Part shown: positions 1-5,856 of the stretch, piece after piece
Layout: each line of letters starts with the position of its first letter
How positions within the stretch are numbered: position 1 is the first letter of the stretch
Assembly (NCBI GenBank): GCA_905192935.1
Contig: CAJJMX010000102.1
Coordinates: 1 to 6,367, forward strand
Direction of reading: 5' to 3'
DNA from: an uncultured Mailhella sp.
Lineage (GTDB): Bacteria; Desulfobacterota; Desulfovibrionia; Desulfovibrionales; Desulfovibrionaceae
Length of the DNA: 6,367 nucleotides
Notes under the pieces: model-generated
The model's input: the letters and a program-made list of their open reading frames with translations, nothing else
What the model was told of the DNA's origin: nothing
The model's database searches: none
Made by a program: the position numbers and the translations under genes

Positions 1-110
1 GGCTCCCGGGAGAGTCGCGGGACGGAGAGTGCCATAATCTTGTGAAGAGCATGGAAGGAGCACGCAAAGTGAGGGCGGGCCGCAGGGAAAGGACGCGGGC
101 GCGTTCCGGA

Positions 111-370
111 GGGCGTCGGCTGCGTTGCCGCGGCAGGAAGCGTTCAGGAAGAGAGAGGCGCGAAAAGGTCCATGCCGCCGGGGAAGAAAGCCTGCTCCGT
201 CGGGGCCTGCGGCCGGAGGCGGGGAAAAAGAGGGGGAAAACGGAACGCCCTGCGGGGCGAGGAGCGGGGCGCACTGCCCGCGGAGCCGATAGAGGAAGAC
301 GAGGAACGAAAAGACCTCCTCAGGACAGAGGTCGCTGCCCGCGGAGTCGGAGTTTTGGGGGAACGCGGGG
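111..370. repeat. Copy 1 of long imperfect direct repeat
   Basis: This copy matches 457-719 in the same orientation. Three long blocks are identical: 111-162 with 457-508 (52 bp), 171-219 with 517-565 (49 bp), and 281-328 with 631-678 (48 bp). The stretches between them carry substitutions and small indels. Similarity appears to fade leftwards into about 72-110 (against about 421-456), so the duplicated unit may be longer than given. The 86 bp between the copies (371-456) is mostly unique. Confidence 0.85.
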
Positions 371-456
371 GGGCCTTGCGGACGGCGTCTGATCCGCTCC
401 GCGGAGCCGGGACGGCCGAGGAGGGGAAGGGCCGCTTCCGGGAAGGGCGTCCCTGC

Positions 457-719
457 GGGCGTCGGCTGCGTTGCCGCGGCAGGAAGCGTTCAGGAAGAGA
501 GAGGCGCGGAGAAGCCCATGCCGCCGGGGAAGAAAGCCTGCTCCGTCGGGGCCTGCGGCCGGAGGAGGCGGAAAAGAGGGGGACGGAACGCCCTGCGGGA
601 CGAGGGGCGAGGAGCGGGGTGCGCTGCCTGCGGAGCCGATAGAGGAAGACGAGGAACGAAAAGACCTCCTCAGGACAGGGTGCGCTGCCTGCGGAGCCGG
701 AGCTTGGGGGAACGCGGGG
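457..719. repeat. Copy 2 of long imperfect direct repeat
   Basis: This is the second copy of the block at 111-370. It ends with a G-rich segment (about 705-719) matching 355-370. Relative to copy 1 it has gained or lost a few bases around 566-615, so reading frames do not carry over. Unlike copy 1, its two internal 22-bp motifs (617-638 and 678-699) are identical to each other. Confidence 0.85.
617..699. repeat. Nested 22-bp direct repeat, 61-bp spacing
   Basis: The same 22-bp motif, with core CTGCCTGCGGAGCCG, occurs at 617-638 and 678-699. The equivalent sites in the first long repeat are 267-288 and 328-349. There they carry CCC in place of CCT in the core, and the second of them is further diverged. 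A weaker copy of the GCGGAGCCG core lies at 401-409, again about 60 bp further on. Confidence 0.8.
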
Positions 720-767
720 ACCTGGCGGCACGGTCTGTCCCGGAAAAGGGGCGACGGGCGTATCTTT

Positions 768-793
768 GGGGGAGAGCGGCGGGGGAGAGCGGC
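768..793. repeat. 13-bp perfect tandem duplication
   Basis: The 13-mer GGGGGAGAGCGGC occurs twice head to tail (768-780 and 781-793), just beyond the pgm terminator in the transcription direction. It is probably a simple slippage duplication. No function is suggested by the sequence. Confidence 0.85.
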
Positions 794-805
794 CGCCCGG
801 GGACG

Positions 806-834
806 AAAAAAGGGCGCGGCCGAAGCCGCGCCCT
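806..834 (-). terminator. Intrinsic terminator of pgm
   Basis: Read on the minus strand, a perfect 10-bp GC-rich stem (834-825 paired with 820-811) is closed by a TTCG tetraloop on a C-G pair, the extra-stable C(UUCG)G form. The last stem base and the following bases form a run of six T (811-806). The structure begins 23 bp after the pgm stop codon. This is a canonical Rho-independent terminator and marks the 3' end of the pgm transcript. Confidence 0.95.
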
Positions 835-857
835 GTCATGCGGGAGAAGGGGGAGAC

Positions 858-2510
858 TTACGCCTTTGCCAGGGAGGCGAGGAAGGCCTGGGCCTCTTCC
901 TGCATTCTGAGGAAGTGTTCCTCGCCCTTGAAGTCTTCCATGTACAGCTTGTAGATGGGTTCGGTGCCGGAGGGACGCACGGCGAACCAGCCGTCGTCGG
1001 TGACGACCTTGAGGCCGCCGAAGGGCGCGTTGTTGCCCGGGGCCTTCGTGAGCACGGCCTTCACGGGGGAACCGGCGAGGGTCTTCATGGTCACGTCGTC
1101 GGGGGACACGGTCTTGAATGCGGCCTTCATTTCCGGCGTCATGGGCGAGTCGATGCGGCGGTACACGGGCGCGCCGAACTTCTCTTCGAGCTCATGGTAG
1201 AGCACGGCGGGATTCTTGCCGGTCTTGGCGGTGATCTCCGCGGCGAGCAGGCAGAGGATGAGGCCGTCCTTGTCGGTGCTCCAGGGCAGGCGGTCGGCGC
1301 GCAGGAAGGAGGCTCCGGCGCTCTCCTCGCAGCCGAGGCAGCAGGTTCCCGAGTGCAGGCCGGGCACGAACCACTTGAAGCCCACGGGCACTTCCATGAC
1401 CTTTCGTCCGTGGGACTCGGCCACGCGGTTGAGCATGGAGCTTGTGACCACGGTCTTGCCGATCATGGCGTCGGGACGCCAGTTCTTGCGGAAGCCGTCC
1501 TTGCTGTCGCGGATGAGGAAGTCCACGACCACGGACAGGTAATGGTTCGGATTCATGAGGCCTTCGGGCGTGACGATGCCGTGACGGTCGGAGTCGGGAT
1601 CGCAGGCGAAGGCGATGTCGAAGCGGTCCTTGAGCTTCAGAAGTTCGGCCATGGCGTAGGGGGACGAGCAGTCCATGCGTATCTTGCCGTCGTGGTCCAG
1701 GGGCATGAAGCGGAAGGTGGGATCGTACTGATTGTTGGTGTTCTCGATGCTCAGGCCGTACTTTTCGGCAATGGGGGCCCAGTAGGCGAGGCTTGCGCCG
1801 CCGAGGGGATTCACGCCGAGCTTGAGGCCGGAGGCGGCGATGGCGGGAAAGTCGATGACGTTGCAAAGGTCGCTCACATAGCAGGTCACGTAGTCGTGGT
1901 CCTGCACGAGGCCGGAGCGCAGGGCCTTGTAGAGGCTGATGCGCTTCACGTCCCTGTTGCCATCCTCAAGGAGCTGATTGGCGCGGTCCTGGATGCGGGA
2001 CGTGAGGGTGGTGTCGGCCGGGCCGCCGTGGGGCGGATTGTACTTGAAGCCGCCGTCCTGGGGCGGATTGTGCGAAGGCGTGATGACGATGCCGTCCGCG
2101 GTGGCCGTGGACTGGCGGTTCCAGCTGAGGATGGCGTGGGAGATGGCGGGGGTCGGGGTGTAGCCGTGGCCGGTCTGCACCATGGTCACGACGCCGTTGG
2201 CGGCGAGCACTTCGAGGGCCGTGCGCCAGGCGGGTTCGGACAGGGCGTGGGTGTCCTTGCCGAGGAAGAGCGGGCCGGTCACGCCTTCGGCCTTGCGCAC
2301 GTCGCACACGGCCTGCGTGACGGCGAGGATGTGGGCTTCGTTGAAGCTCGTGCGCAGCGAGGAGCCGCGATGACCGGACGTGCCGAAGCTCACGGCCTGT
2401 TCGGGAACGTCGGGCGCGGGTTCATAGGTGTAGTAGGAGGAAATGAGGGCGGGAATGTCGGTAAGCTGATCGGGGCGGGGAAGCTGGCCCGCCTGGGGGT
2501 CAAGAGCCAT
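858..2510 (-). CDS. pgm: Phosphoglucomutase, alpha-D-glucose phosphate-specific
   Basis: This 550-residue cytoplasmic enzyme interconverts glucose-1-phosphate and glucose-6-phosphate, linking glycolysis to glycogen, nucleotide-sugar and envelope polysaccharide synthesis. It is colinear with E. coli Pgm over its whole length. The visible sites are the N-terminal SFGTSGHRGS (41-50), the phosphoserine loop TPSHNP with Ser146, the magnesium loop DPDSDR (304-309), the sugar-binding CEESAG (394-399) and the phosphate-binding RPSGTE (512-517). All key residues are present. An in-frame TTG 20 codons upstream (2568-2570) would extend the protein. The ATG at 2508-2510 was chosen because GGAGA lies 5 bp before it and the product then begins like E. 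coli Pgm (MA-x3-AGQ). It is followed by its own terminator and preceded by 216 bp of non-coding DNA, so it is probably transcribed alone. Confidence 0.97.
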   Translation of the reverse strand: MALDPQAGQLPRPDQLTDIPALISSYYTYEPAPDVPEQAVSFGTSGHRGSSLRTSFNEAHILAVTQAVCDVRKAEGVTGPLFLGKDTHALSEPAWRTALEVLAANGVVTMVQTGHGYTPTPAISHAILSWNRQSTATADGIVITPSHNPPQDGGFKYNPPHGGPADTTLTSRIQDRANQLLEDGNRDVKRISLYKALRSGLVQDHDYVTCYVSDLCNVIDFPAIAASGLKLGVNPLGGASLAYWAPIAEKYGLSIENTNNQYDPTFRFMPLDHDGKIRMDCSSPYAMAELLKLKDRFDIAFACDPDSDRHGIVTPEGLMNPNHYLSVVVDFLIRDSKDGFRKNWRPDAMIGKTVVTSSMLNRVAESHGRKVMEVPVGFKWFVPGLHSGTCCLGCEESAGASFLRADRLPWSTDKDGLILCLLAAEITAKTGKNPAVLYHELEEKFGAPVYRRIDSPMTPEMKAAFKTVSPDDVTMKTLAGSPVKAVLTKAPGNNAPFGGLKVVTDDGWFAVRPSGTEPIYKLYMEDFKGEEHFLRMQEEAQAFLASLAKA

Positions 2511-2515
2511 AGGAG

Positions 2516-2520
2516 TCTCC
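2516..2520 (-). promoter_or_regulatory. Ribosome binding site fixing the pgm start
   Basis: GGAGA on the minus strand lies 5 bp before the ATG at 2508-2510. It supports that start over the in-frame TTG 60 bp upstream, which has no comparable site. Confidence 0.75.
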
Positions 2521-2570
2521 GGAAAATGTGGCAGAGGTGACAGAATGTTCCTGGGCTGAGGATACGTCAA

Positions 2571-2582
2571 AAGACCGGTCTT
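2571..2582. promoter_or_regulatory. 12-bp perfect palindrome upstream of pgm, possible operator
   Basis: AAGACCGGTCTT is fully self-complementary and lies 60 bp upstream of the pgm start. It borders a TTGACG (minus strand, 2565-2570) that could serve as a -35 element, with a poor -10 (CATTCT, 17-bp spacing). The symmetry and position suit a dimeric regulator. No regulator can be named, and chance is not excluded. Confidence 0.35.
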
Positions 2583-2726
2583 GTTAATATGGGAGAGAGG
2601 CGCTGCGGGGAATTCCCGGGCTTTTTTCGTATCGTTTTTTGCCGGGACGGCGGCGGCATGGGGGAGCGTTTCTTTGTTTGCCGGAAAAGGGCCGCGACGA
2701 GGGGAGGGAGGAACGTTGGCGCTGCG

Positions 2727-3530
2727 CTAGCGCGGATGCTCGAGGCCCCAGATGCGGATGAGTCGTGCCCGCTCCTTCGCGTCGGGAAGGAGACGTTGCA
2801 GGAGCGCGTGGAAGCGCGGGCCGTGGTTCATGACCCTGAGATGACACAGCTCGTGGCAGATGACGTAGTCGATGAGCGGCAGCGGCATGGCGATGAGCTG
2901 CGCGGCAAGGGTGATGTCTCCGCGGACGGAGCAGCTGCCCCAGCGGCGTTTCAGGGAGCGCACGGCGAGGGAGGAAACGTGTCTGTCGTCGCCGAGCACG
3001 GCGCGGGCGCGGCGTGCCAGACGGGCAAGGCGACGGCTGAGCACGAGCTTTGCCGTGTCCTTCTGCCAGCGCATGAGGGCGCGCGCAAGGGCCCTGTCGT
3101 TTTCTTGGGCGTCCGTTTCGGTCCGCAGGCAGGGCAGTTCCAGGACGCGGCCCGAGAAATGCGCCCGGGCGTTCCTGCGCACGGGCACGGCGCGGATGGT
3201 GAAGGGGCGCGCCAGATAGAGCGCGGCGCTGCCGTCGCGGGAGCTTGCGGCGCTGCCGCGGTGCGCGGCGAAGAAGTCCCGTTTTTCCCGTATCCAGTCG
3301 AGGCGGGAGTTCATGAAGGCAAAGACGTGTCTGACGGCAAGAGAGGACGGGGCGCGGACGCGCAGGGAGCCGTCGGCCTTCACCGTGAGGCGGAGGGTCC
3401 TGCAACCGTCCCTTTGGAGGAGAAAGGAGAGGGTGGTCCCGGGCAGAACGAGGGTCTCCTCCTTCACGATGCGCCGGCAGGACCCCTTGCGTGAGCGGCG
3501 CGGCCGGGGCAGGGGACTCAGCACAGCCAT
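2727..3530 (-). CDS. YgjP/DUF45-type zinc metallopeptidase
   Basis: This is a 267-residue putative metal-dependent peptidase of the YgjP-like (DUF45, SprT-related) family, predicted cytoplasmic because no signal peptide or membrane segment is seen. The catalytic core near the C-terminus is typical: RWGSCS (196-201), then DYVICHELCHLRVMNHGPRF (221-240). It holds the HExxH zinc helix (His226, Glu227, His230) and a further His236 as the expected third ligand. The N-terminal half carries the usual beta-rich segment and a basic central part; substrates are not known. The ATG at 3528-3530 lies inside the end of the upstream membrane-protein gene (13-bp overlap) without a clear Shine-Dalgarno, so translation is probably coupled. 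A GTG at codon 22 is a less likely alternative start because its nearest purine-rich site is about 15 bp away. The stop TAG sits inside a 10-bp palindrome (2724-2733). Confidence 0.88.
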   Translation of the reverse strand: MAVLSPLPRPRRSRKGSCRRIVKEETLVLPGTTLSFLLQRDGCRTLRLTVKADGSLRVRAPSSLAVRHVFAFMNSRLDWIREKRDFFAAHRGSAASSRDGSAALYLARPFTIRAVPVRRNARAHFSGRVLELPCLRTETDAQENDRALARALMRWQKDTAKLVLSRRLARLARRARAVLGDDRHVSSLAVRSLKRRWGSCSVRGDITLAAQLIAMPLPLIDYVICHELCHLRVMNHGPRFHALLQRLLPDAKERARLIRIWGLEHPR

Positions 3531-4312
3531 TTGCGGCTCGAGGGGAGAAGAAGACAGACGCAGCTTGCCGTCATGAGCGCGAAAAGAGCGGCGAGAACGG
3601 CGAGTTCGACGACGCCTGCGCCGGGCAGGGCGCGCACCATCTCAAGCACGGAGATGAGACAGCAGCCGCCCCAGGCCGGAACGAAGCCCGCGTTCCCGTC
3701 CGCGACGAGCACATGACGCAGGGCAAAGAAGCGCCACGCCGCGGCGATGAGATACTGTCTGCCCGTGTGGATGAGCGGGGCGGGACTTTCGCCGGGCAGA
3801 AGGAAGGCGTGGAAGATGAGAAGCAGAAGAAAGACGAGGGAAAGGACGCCGAAGGCCTGCACGGCGCGCGGCCGGGGAGCGGAGGGCCCGGGACGGGGCA
3901 GCAGGGCGACGGCTGTTTTATAGGAGACGTAGAGCAGGGGGCAGGAGAGGAGCGGCGCGAGAAAGAGGGCCGCCATGGGCCGCATGAGCTCGGGCATGCC
4001 GAGCCACTGGAAGAGCGGCCGTGCTCCGGCAAGGAAGATCAGGGCGAAGAGCGAGAAGGAAAAAAGAACGGCGCGGGCCGATTCCCTTGCAAGGACGCGC
4101 ACGGAGCGCGTCTCGTCGGGCCAGGCGTGCAGCACGGGCGGAAGCACGAGGGAAAGGGCGCAGATGAGCGCAAAGGCCGTCCAGCCCGGCTGAGGCGCGA
4201 GGCAGTCGTCGAGAGAAAGAAAGTCCGCGCAGACGAGAACAAGCCATCCCGCAAGGGGGATGGCCGTCACCGCCAGAAGCAGCAGGGAAAAGAACCGCGA
4301 CAGAAGACTCAT
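3518..4312 (-). CDS. Multi-pass membrane protein of unknown family
   Basis: This 264-residue hydrophobic protein is not assigned to any family by inspection. Six to seven membrane segments can be seen at roughly 8-29, 44-63, 81-99, 110-133, 153-173, 208-227 and 234-256. They are separated by short loops, among them a Pro/Arg-rich one (about 138-151) and a longer polar one (about 175-205). The N-terminus looks like a first membrane helix, not a cleaved signal. No transporter signature, catalytic motif or conserved acidic pair is obvious. Cysteines are fairly frequent (for example 28, 37, 51, 124, 217, 218, 251, 253 and the terminal 264), but without a CxxC pair. Its ATG overlaps the TGA of the CBS gene (ATGA), and its own end overlaps the metallopeptidase gene by 13 bp. 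It is therefore the middle gene of a translationally coupled trio. It is a real gene by length, hydrophobic pattern and packing; its function is unknown. Confidence 0.8.
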   Translation of the reverse strand: MSLLSRFFSLLLLAVTAIPLAGWLVLVCADFLSLDDCLAPQPGWTAFALICALSLVLPPVLHAWPDETRSVRVLARESARAVLFSFSLFALIFLAGARPLFQWLGMPELMRPMAALFLAPLLSCPLLYVSYKTAVALLPRPGPSAPRPRAVQAFGVLSLVFLLLLIFHAFLLPGESPAPLIHTGRQYLIAAAWRFFALRHVLVADGNAGFVPAWGGCCLISVLEMVRALPGAGVVELAVLAALFALMTASCVCLLLPSSRKWLC

Positions 4313-4761
4313 TCTTCAGCGGCGAGTCTCTTGAGCAGATCTTCCATGCCCACCACGCCCACGAGGCGTCCGTTTTCCTGCACCGGCAGCGTGTAGTAGC
4401 GCTGTTCCACCATCAGGGAGGCGATGTCTTCCACGGAGGTGTCGGGCGTGATGGCATGCGGATCGGTGCTCATGACCTCGCCCACGGTGCTTGCGGCCAT
4501 GCGGCGCAGCTCGCGGGAGAACTTGCCCGGCATCTGCATGGGGATGGCGCCGCCGAGCAGCAGGAAGTATCCCGGGGTCTCGAGCTTCTTGTCCAGGGAG
4601 ATGAGGTCGGACTGCGTGAGTATGCCGACGAGCCTGTCGTTTTCCACGACGGGCAGGCCGTTGAAATGGCCGTCGAGCAGAAGTCTTGCCGCGTCGCGCA
4701 GCGTGGTTTCCCTCGTGACGGTGACGGGATTGGTGGTCATGATGTCGGCAGCAGTCTTCAT
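4309..4761 (-). CDS. Two-CBS-domain protein
   Basis: This is a 150-residue cytoplasmic protein made almost only of a CBS pair. The first domain spans about 7-58, with GLPVVENDRLVGILTQSDL at 35-53. The second spans about 97-147, with TLPVQENGRLVGVVGMEDLL at 124-143. Between them lies a 35-40-residue linker rich in Leu, Gly and Met (about 60-96). Such CBS pairs usually bind adenine nucleotides or related ligands and control a partner; no enzymatic or transport domain is fused here. The frame stays open for 29 more codons upstream, but that extension overlaps the promoter. The ATG at 4759-4761 is chosen because GGAGGA lies 5 bp before it and the CBS fold begins at once. It is the first gene of an overlapping trio with the membrane protein and the YgjP-type peptidase. 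The ligand and partner are unknown. Confidence 0.92.
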   Translation of the reverse strand: MKTAADIMTTNPVTVTRETTLRDAARLLLDGHFNGLPVVENDRLVGILTQSDLISLDKKLETPGYFLLLGGAIPMQMPGKFSRELRRMAASTVGEVMSTDPHAITPDTSVEDIASLMVEQRYYTLPVQENGRLVGVVGMEDLLKRLAAEE

Positions 4762-4766
4762 GATGT

Positions 4767-4772
4767 TCCTCC
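4767..4772 (-). promoter_or_regulatory. Ribosome binding site of the CBS gene
   Basis: A strong GGAGGA on the minus strand, 5 bp before the ATG at 4759-4761, decides the start in favour of the shorter, 150-residue protein. Confidence 0.85.
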
Positions 4773-4798
4773 GGCGTGGAAGGTTCTTTTTTTGTGAT

Positions 4799-4813
4799 AA
4801 CGCTTCCTGCGTT
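4799..4813. promoter_or_regulatory. Dyad at the predicted transcription start of the CBS operon
   Basis: AACGC and GCGTT flank a 5-bp centre, giving a perfect 5-bp inverted repeat. It covers the position where transcription from the promoter at 4820-4848 should begin. It could be an operator half-site pair or a 5' mRNA hairpin. No T-run follows it on either strand, so it is not a terminator. Confidence 0.35.
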
Positions 4814-4819
4814 GTACTC

Positions 4820-4848
4820 ATTAAAGAAAGAAGGCCGGAGACTGTCAA
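4820..4848 (-). promoter_or_regulatory. Sigma-70-type promoter of the CBS-membrane-peptidase operon
   Basis: On the minus strand a perfect -35 TTGACA (4848-4843) is followed after exactly 17 bp by TTTAAT (4825-4820), which matches the -10 consensus at five of six positions. Transcription should start near 4813, giving a leader of about 50 bases before the CBS gene. The -35 begins 16 bp beyond the stop of the upstream CMD-family gene, where no intrinsic terminator is seen. Read-through from that gene is therefore possible as well. Confidence 0.8.
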
Positions 4849-4863
4849 GGAATACTTGCCGCC

Positions 4864-5595
4864 TCAGTCCGGCATGACTGCGTTGACGCAGGCAAGAGCG
4901 TTCAGGGTGCGCGGAAAGCCCATGAGCGGAAGGCAGGTCTCCAGCGCATCGACGAGCATCTGTTTTTCGTTGCCCACGGCGGCGTTGCCCTGCACATGGC
5001 TCTTCACCTGCGGCTCGCAGCCGCCGAGGGCGCTGATGATGCAGAAGGTGAGAAGTTCGCGGCTTTTGAGATCGAGCCCTCTGCGCGTGTAGATGTCGCC
5101 GAAGCAGAAGGCGGAAAGATGCTCCACCATGATGGCCTTCTGTCCCTCGGGCGCGGAGGCGTGCATGGCGTCGATGACCTCGCCGAAGATGCTCTTCTGC
5201 ACGGCAAGGCCTTTCTCGAATCTGTTTTCGTCCGTCACGGTGGCCTGACTTTCCAGCGGCAGGGCGATGCCTGCGGCGGCAAGGACCTCGTTGACGGGCC
5301 GGAGGGCGTTTTTCGTTTTCGCGATGCCCGCGTAGGGGATGCACTGGTACACGGCTTCGCGGAGAAGCACGGGCGAAACGCCGTCGGCAAGCGCATCCTG
5401 CGCGCACTCCCTTATTTCCTCTTCTCCCGCCGAAAGCGCGGTGAGCACGGACAGCCGGATGAGACGGCGCATCGTGCGGTCAAGGGGACTTTGGCGTCCG
5501 AAGGTCGCAGCTTCGAGACGGGCGCTCATGGCGTCGAGATCGGGATCGGCGGAAGCGGCGCTTTTTGTCGCCGCGGGGTTCTGACAGGTAGGCAT
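4864..5595 (-). CDS. Carboxymuconolactone decarboxylase family protein, two CMD domains
   Basis: This 243-residue cytoplasmic protein has two copies of the small helical CMD/AhpD-type fold. The first covers about 40-110, with the signature AVYQCIPYAGIAKTKNAL (81-98). The second covers about 130-240, with SRELLTFCIISALGGC (178-193), His200 and CLPLMGFPRTLNAL (221-234). Members range from gamma-carboxymuconolactone decarboxylase to AhpD-like peroxidase partners. The redox CxxC of AhpD is absent; Cys185 and Cys193 are eight residues apart. Thiol peroxidase activity is thus not supported, and the substrate cannot be named. The first 20 residues are low-complexity and polar. The frame is open for 141 more codons upstream, but that part is Arg/Pro/Ser-rich and unlike any protein. 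The ATG at 5593-5595 has AAGGAG 6 bp before it. The gene is divergent from groES, and the CBS operon follows after 102 bp. Confidence 0.9.
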   Translation of the reverse strand: MPTCQNPAATKSAASADPDLDAMSARLEAATFGRQSPLDRTMRRLIRLSVLTALSAGEEEIRECAQDALADGVSPVLLREAVYQCIPYAGIAKTKNALRPVNEVLAAAGIALPLESQATVTDENRFEKGLAVQKSIFGEVIDAMHASAPEGQKAIMVEHLSAFCFGDIYTRRGLDLKSRELLTFCIISALGGCEPQVKSHVQGNAAVGNEKQMLVDALETCLPLMGFPRTLNALACVNAVMPD

Positions 5596-5601
5596 GGCTG
5601 A

Positions 5602-5607
5602 CTCCTT
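5602..5607 (-). promoter_or_regulatory. Ribosome binding site fixing the CMD-family start
   Basis: AAGGAG on the minus strand, 6 bp before the ATG at 5593-5595, supports the 243-residue product over a GTG-started frame 423 bp longer. Confidence 0.8.
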
Positions 5608-5663
5608 GCGTTTTGAAGACGGTCCCGGCGGAAAAGAGGCGCGGGCCCTGAGGCGGGAGGATG

Positions 5664-5691
5664 CCCGGCTCGGAAAAGGGCGCGAGCCGGG
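5664..5691. repeat. 9-bp perfect inverted repeat upstream of the CMD-family gene
   Basis: CCCGGCTCG (5664-5672) and CGAGCCGGG (5683-5691) are exact complements around a 10-bp centre. They lie 69-96 bp upstream of the CMD-family start. No T-run follows on either strand, so this is not an intrinsic terminator. A leader hairpin or a protein-binding dyad is possible. Confidence 0.7.
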
Positions 5692-5820
5692 AAAGGGGCT
5701 TGCCGCCTCTCCGGGACTTTTTCCGGAAGCATAGGTCCGGCAATGGGGAGAAACCAGTTCCTTTTCTCTCTCTTTCTTGCCTGATCCTGCCGGAGGCGGG
5801 AGCGGCGGCTTTCTTCTCCG

Positions 5821-5852
5821 GAGCCGGGCGTTTCGGGAGCCGGGCGTCTCGG
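5821..5852. repeat. 16-bp tandem repeat, two copies
   Basis: The unit at 5821-5836 is repeated at 5837-5852 with a single T-to-C difference. Both begin GAGCCGGGCGT. This is a simple tandem duplication in non-coding DNA. Confidence 0.85.
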
Positions 5853-5856
5853 CAAG

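Larger units (their letters stand above)
1..805. other. Gene-free GC-rich region with nested repeats downstream of pgm
   Basis: No credible protein gene is seen here on either strand. Open frames exist in several phases, but they are Arg/Gly/Pro/Ser-rich translations of GC-rich sequence, lack convincing ribosome sites, and one runs straight through the pgm terminator. The stretch is dominated by a roughly 260-bp block present twice (111-370 and 457-719) with shorter repeats inside and after it. Indels between the two copies shift the frame, because the offset drifts from 346 to 350 bp. This argues against a repeat-containing protein. The function is unknown. A non-coding transcript, a degenerate mobile or repetitive element, or plain intergenic duplication are all possible. 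Confidence 0.6.

Noticed and set aside
42..642. Plus-strand frames starting at 42 and 172 in the repeat block
   Set aside because: There is no ribosome site, the translations are highly basic and of low complexity, and indels between the copies break the frame seen in the other copy (start at 518).
1..805. CRISPR array
   Set aside because: The repeats are long and few, the motif spacing is about 61 bp with conserved intervening sequence, and no cas genes are present.
144..839. 231-codon minus-strand frame across the repeat block
   Set aside because: It begins upstream of and runs through the pgm terminator hairpin, is Arg/Pro/Ser-rich, and the two repeat copies fall in different frames within it.
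471..2540. 689-codon open frame on the plus strand opposite pgm
   Set aside because: It is antisense to a fully conserved pgm and starts inside the repeat block. Its Gly/Ala/His/Val-rich translation is typical of GC-rich shadow frames.
2511..2570. N-terminal extension of Pgm from a TTG
   Set aside because: It has no ribosome site, and the added 20 residues have no counterpart in E. coli Pgm. The ATG at 2508-2510 has a good site.
2589..4396. Two 301-codon plus-strand frames opposite the peptidase and membrane-protein genes
   Set aside because: They are antisense to genes with clear motifs or membrane segments, with no family resemblance and no ribosome sites.
4316..5407. 363-codon minus-strand frame spanning the CBS and CMD genes
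   Set aside because: It is a different phase of the same strand, Arg/His-rich, and crosses a promoter and intergenic gap. The CBS and CMD frames have the conserved domains.
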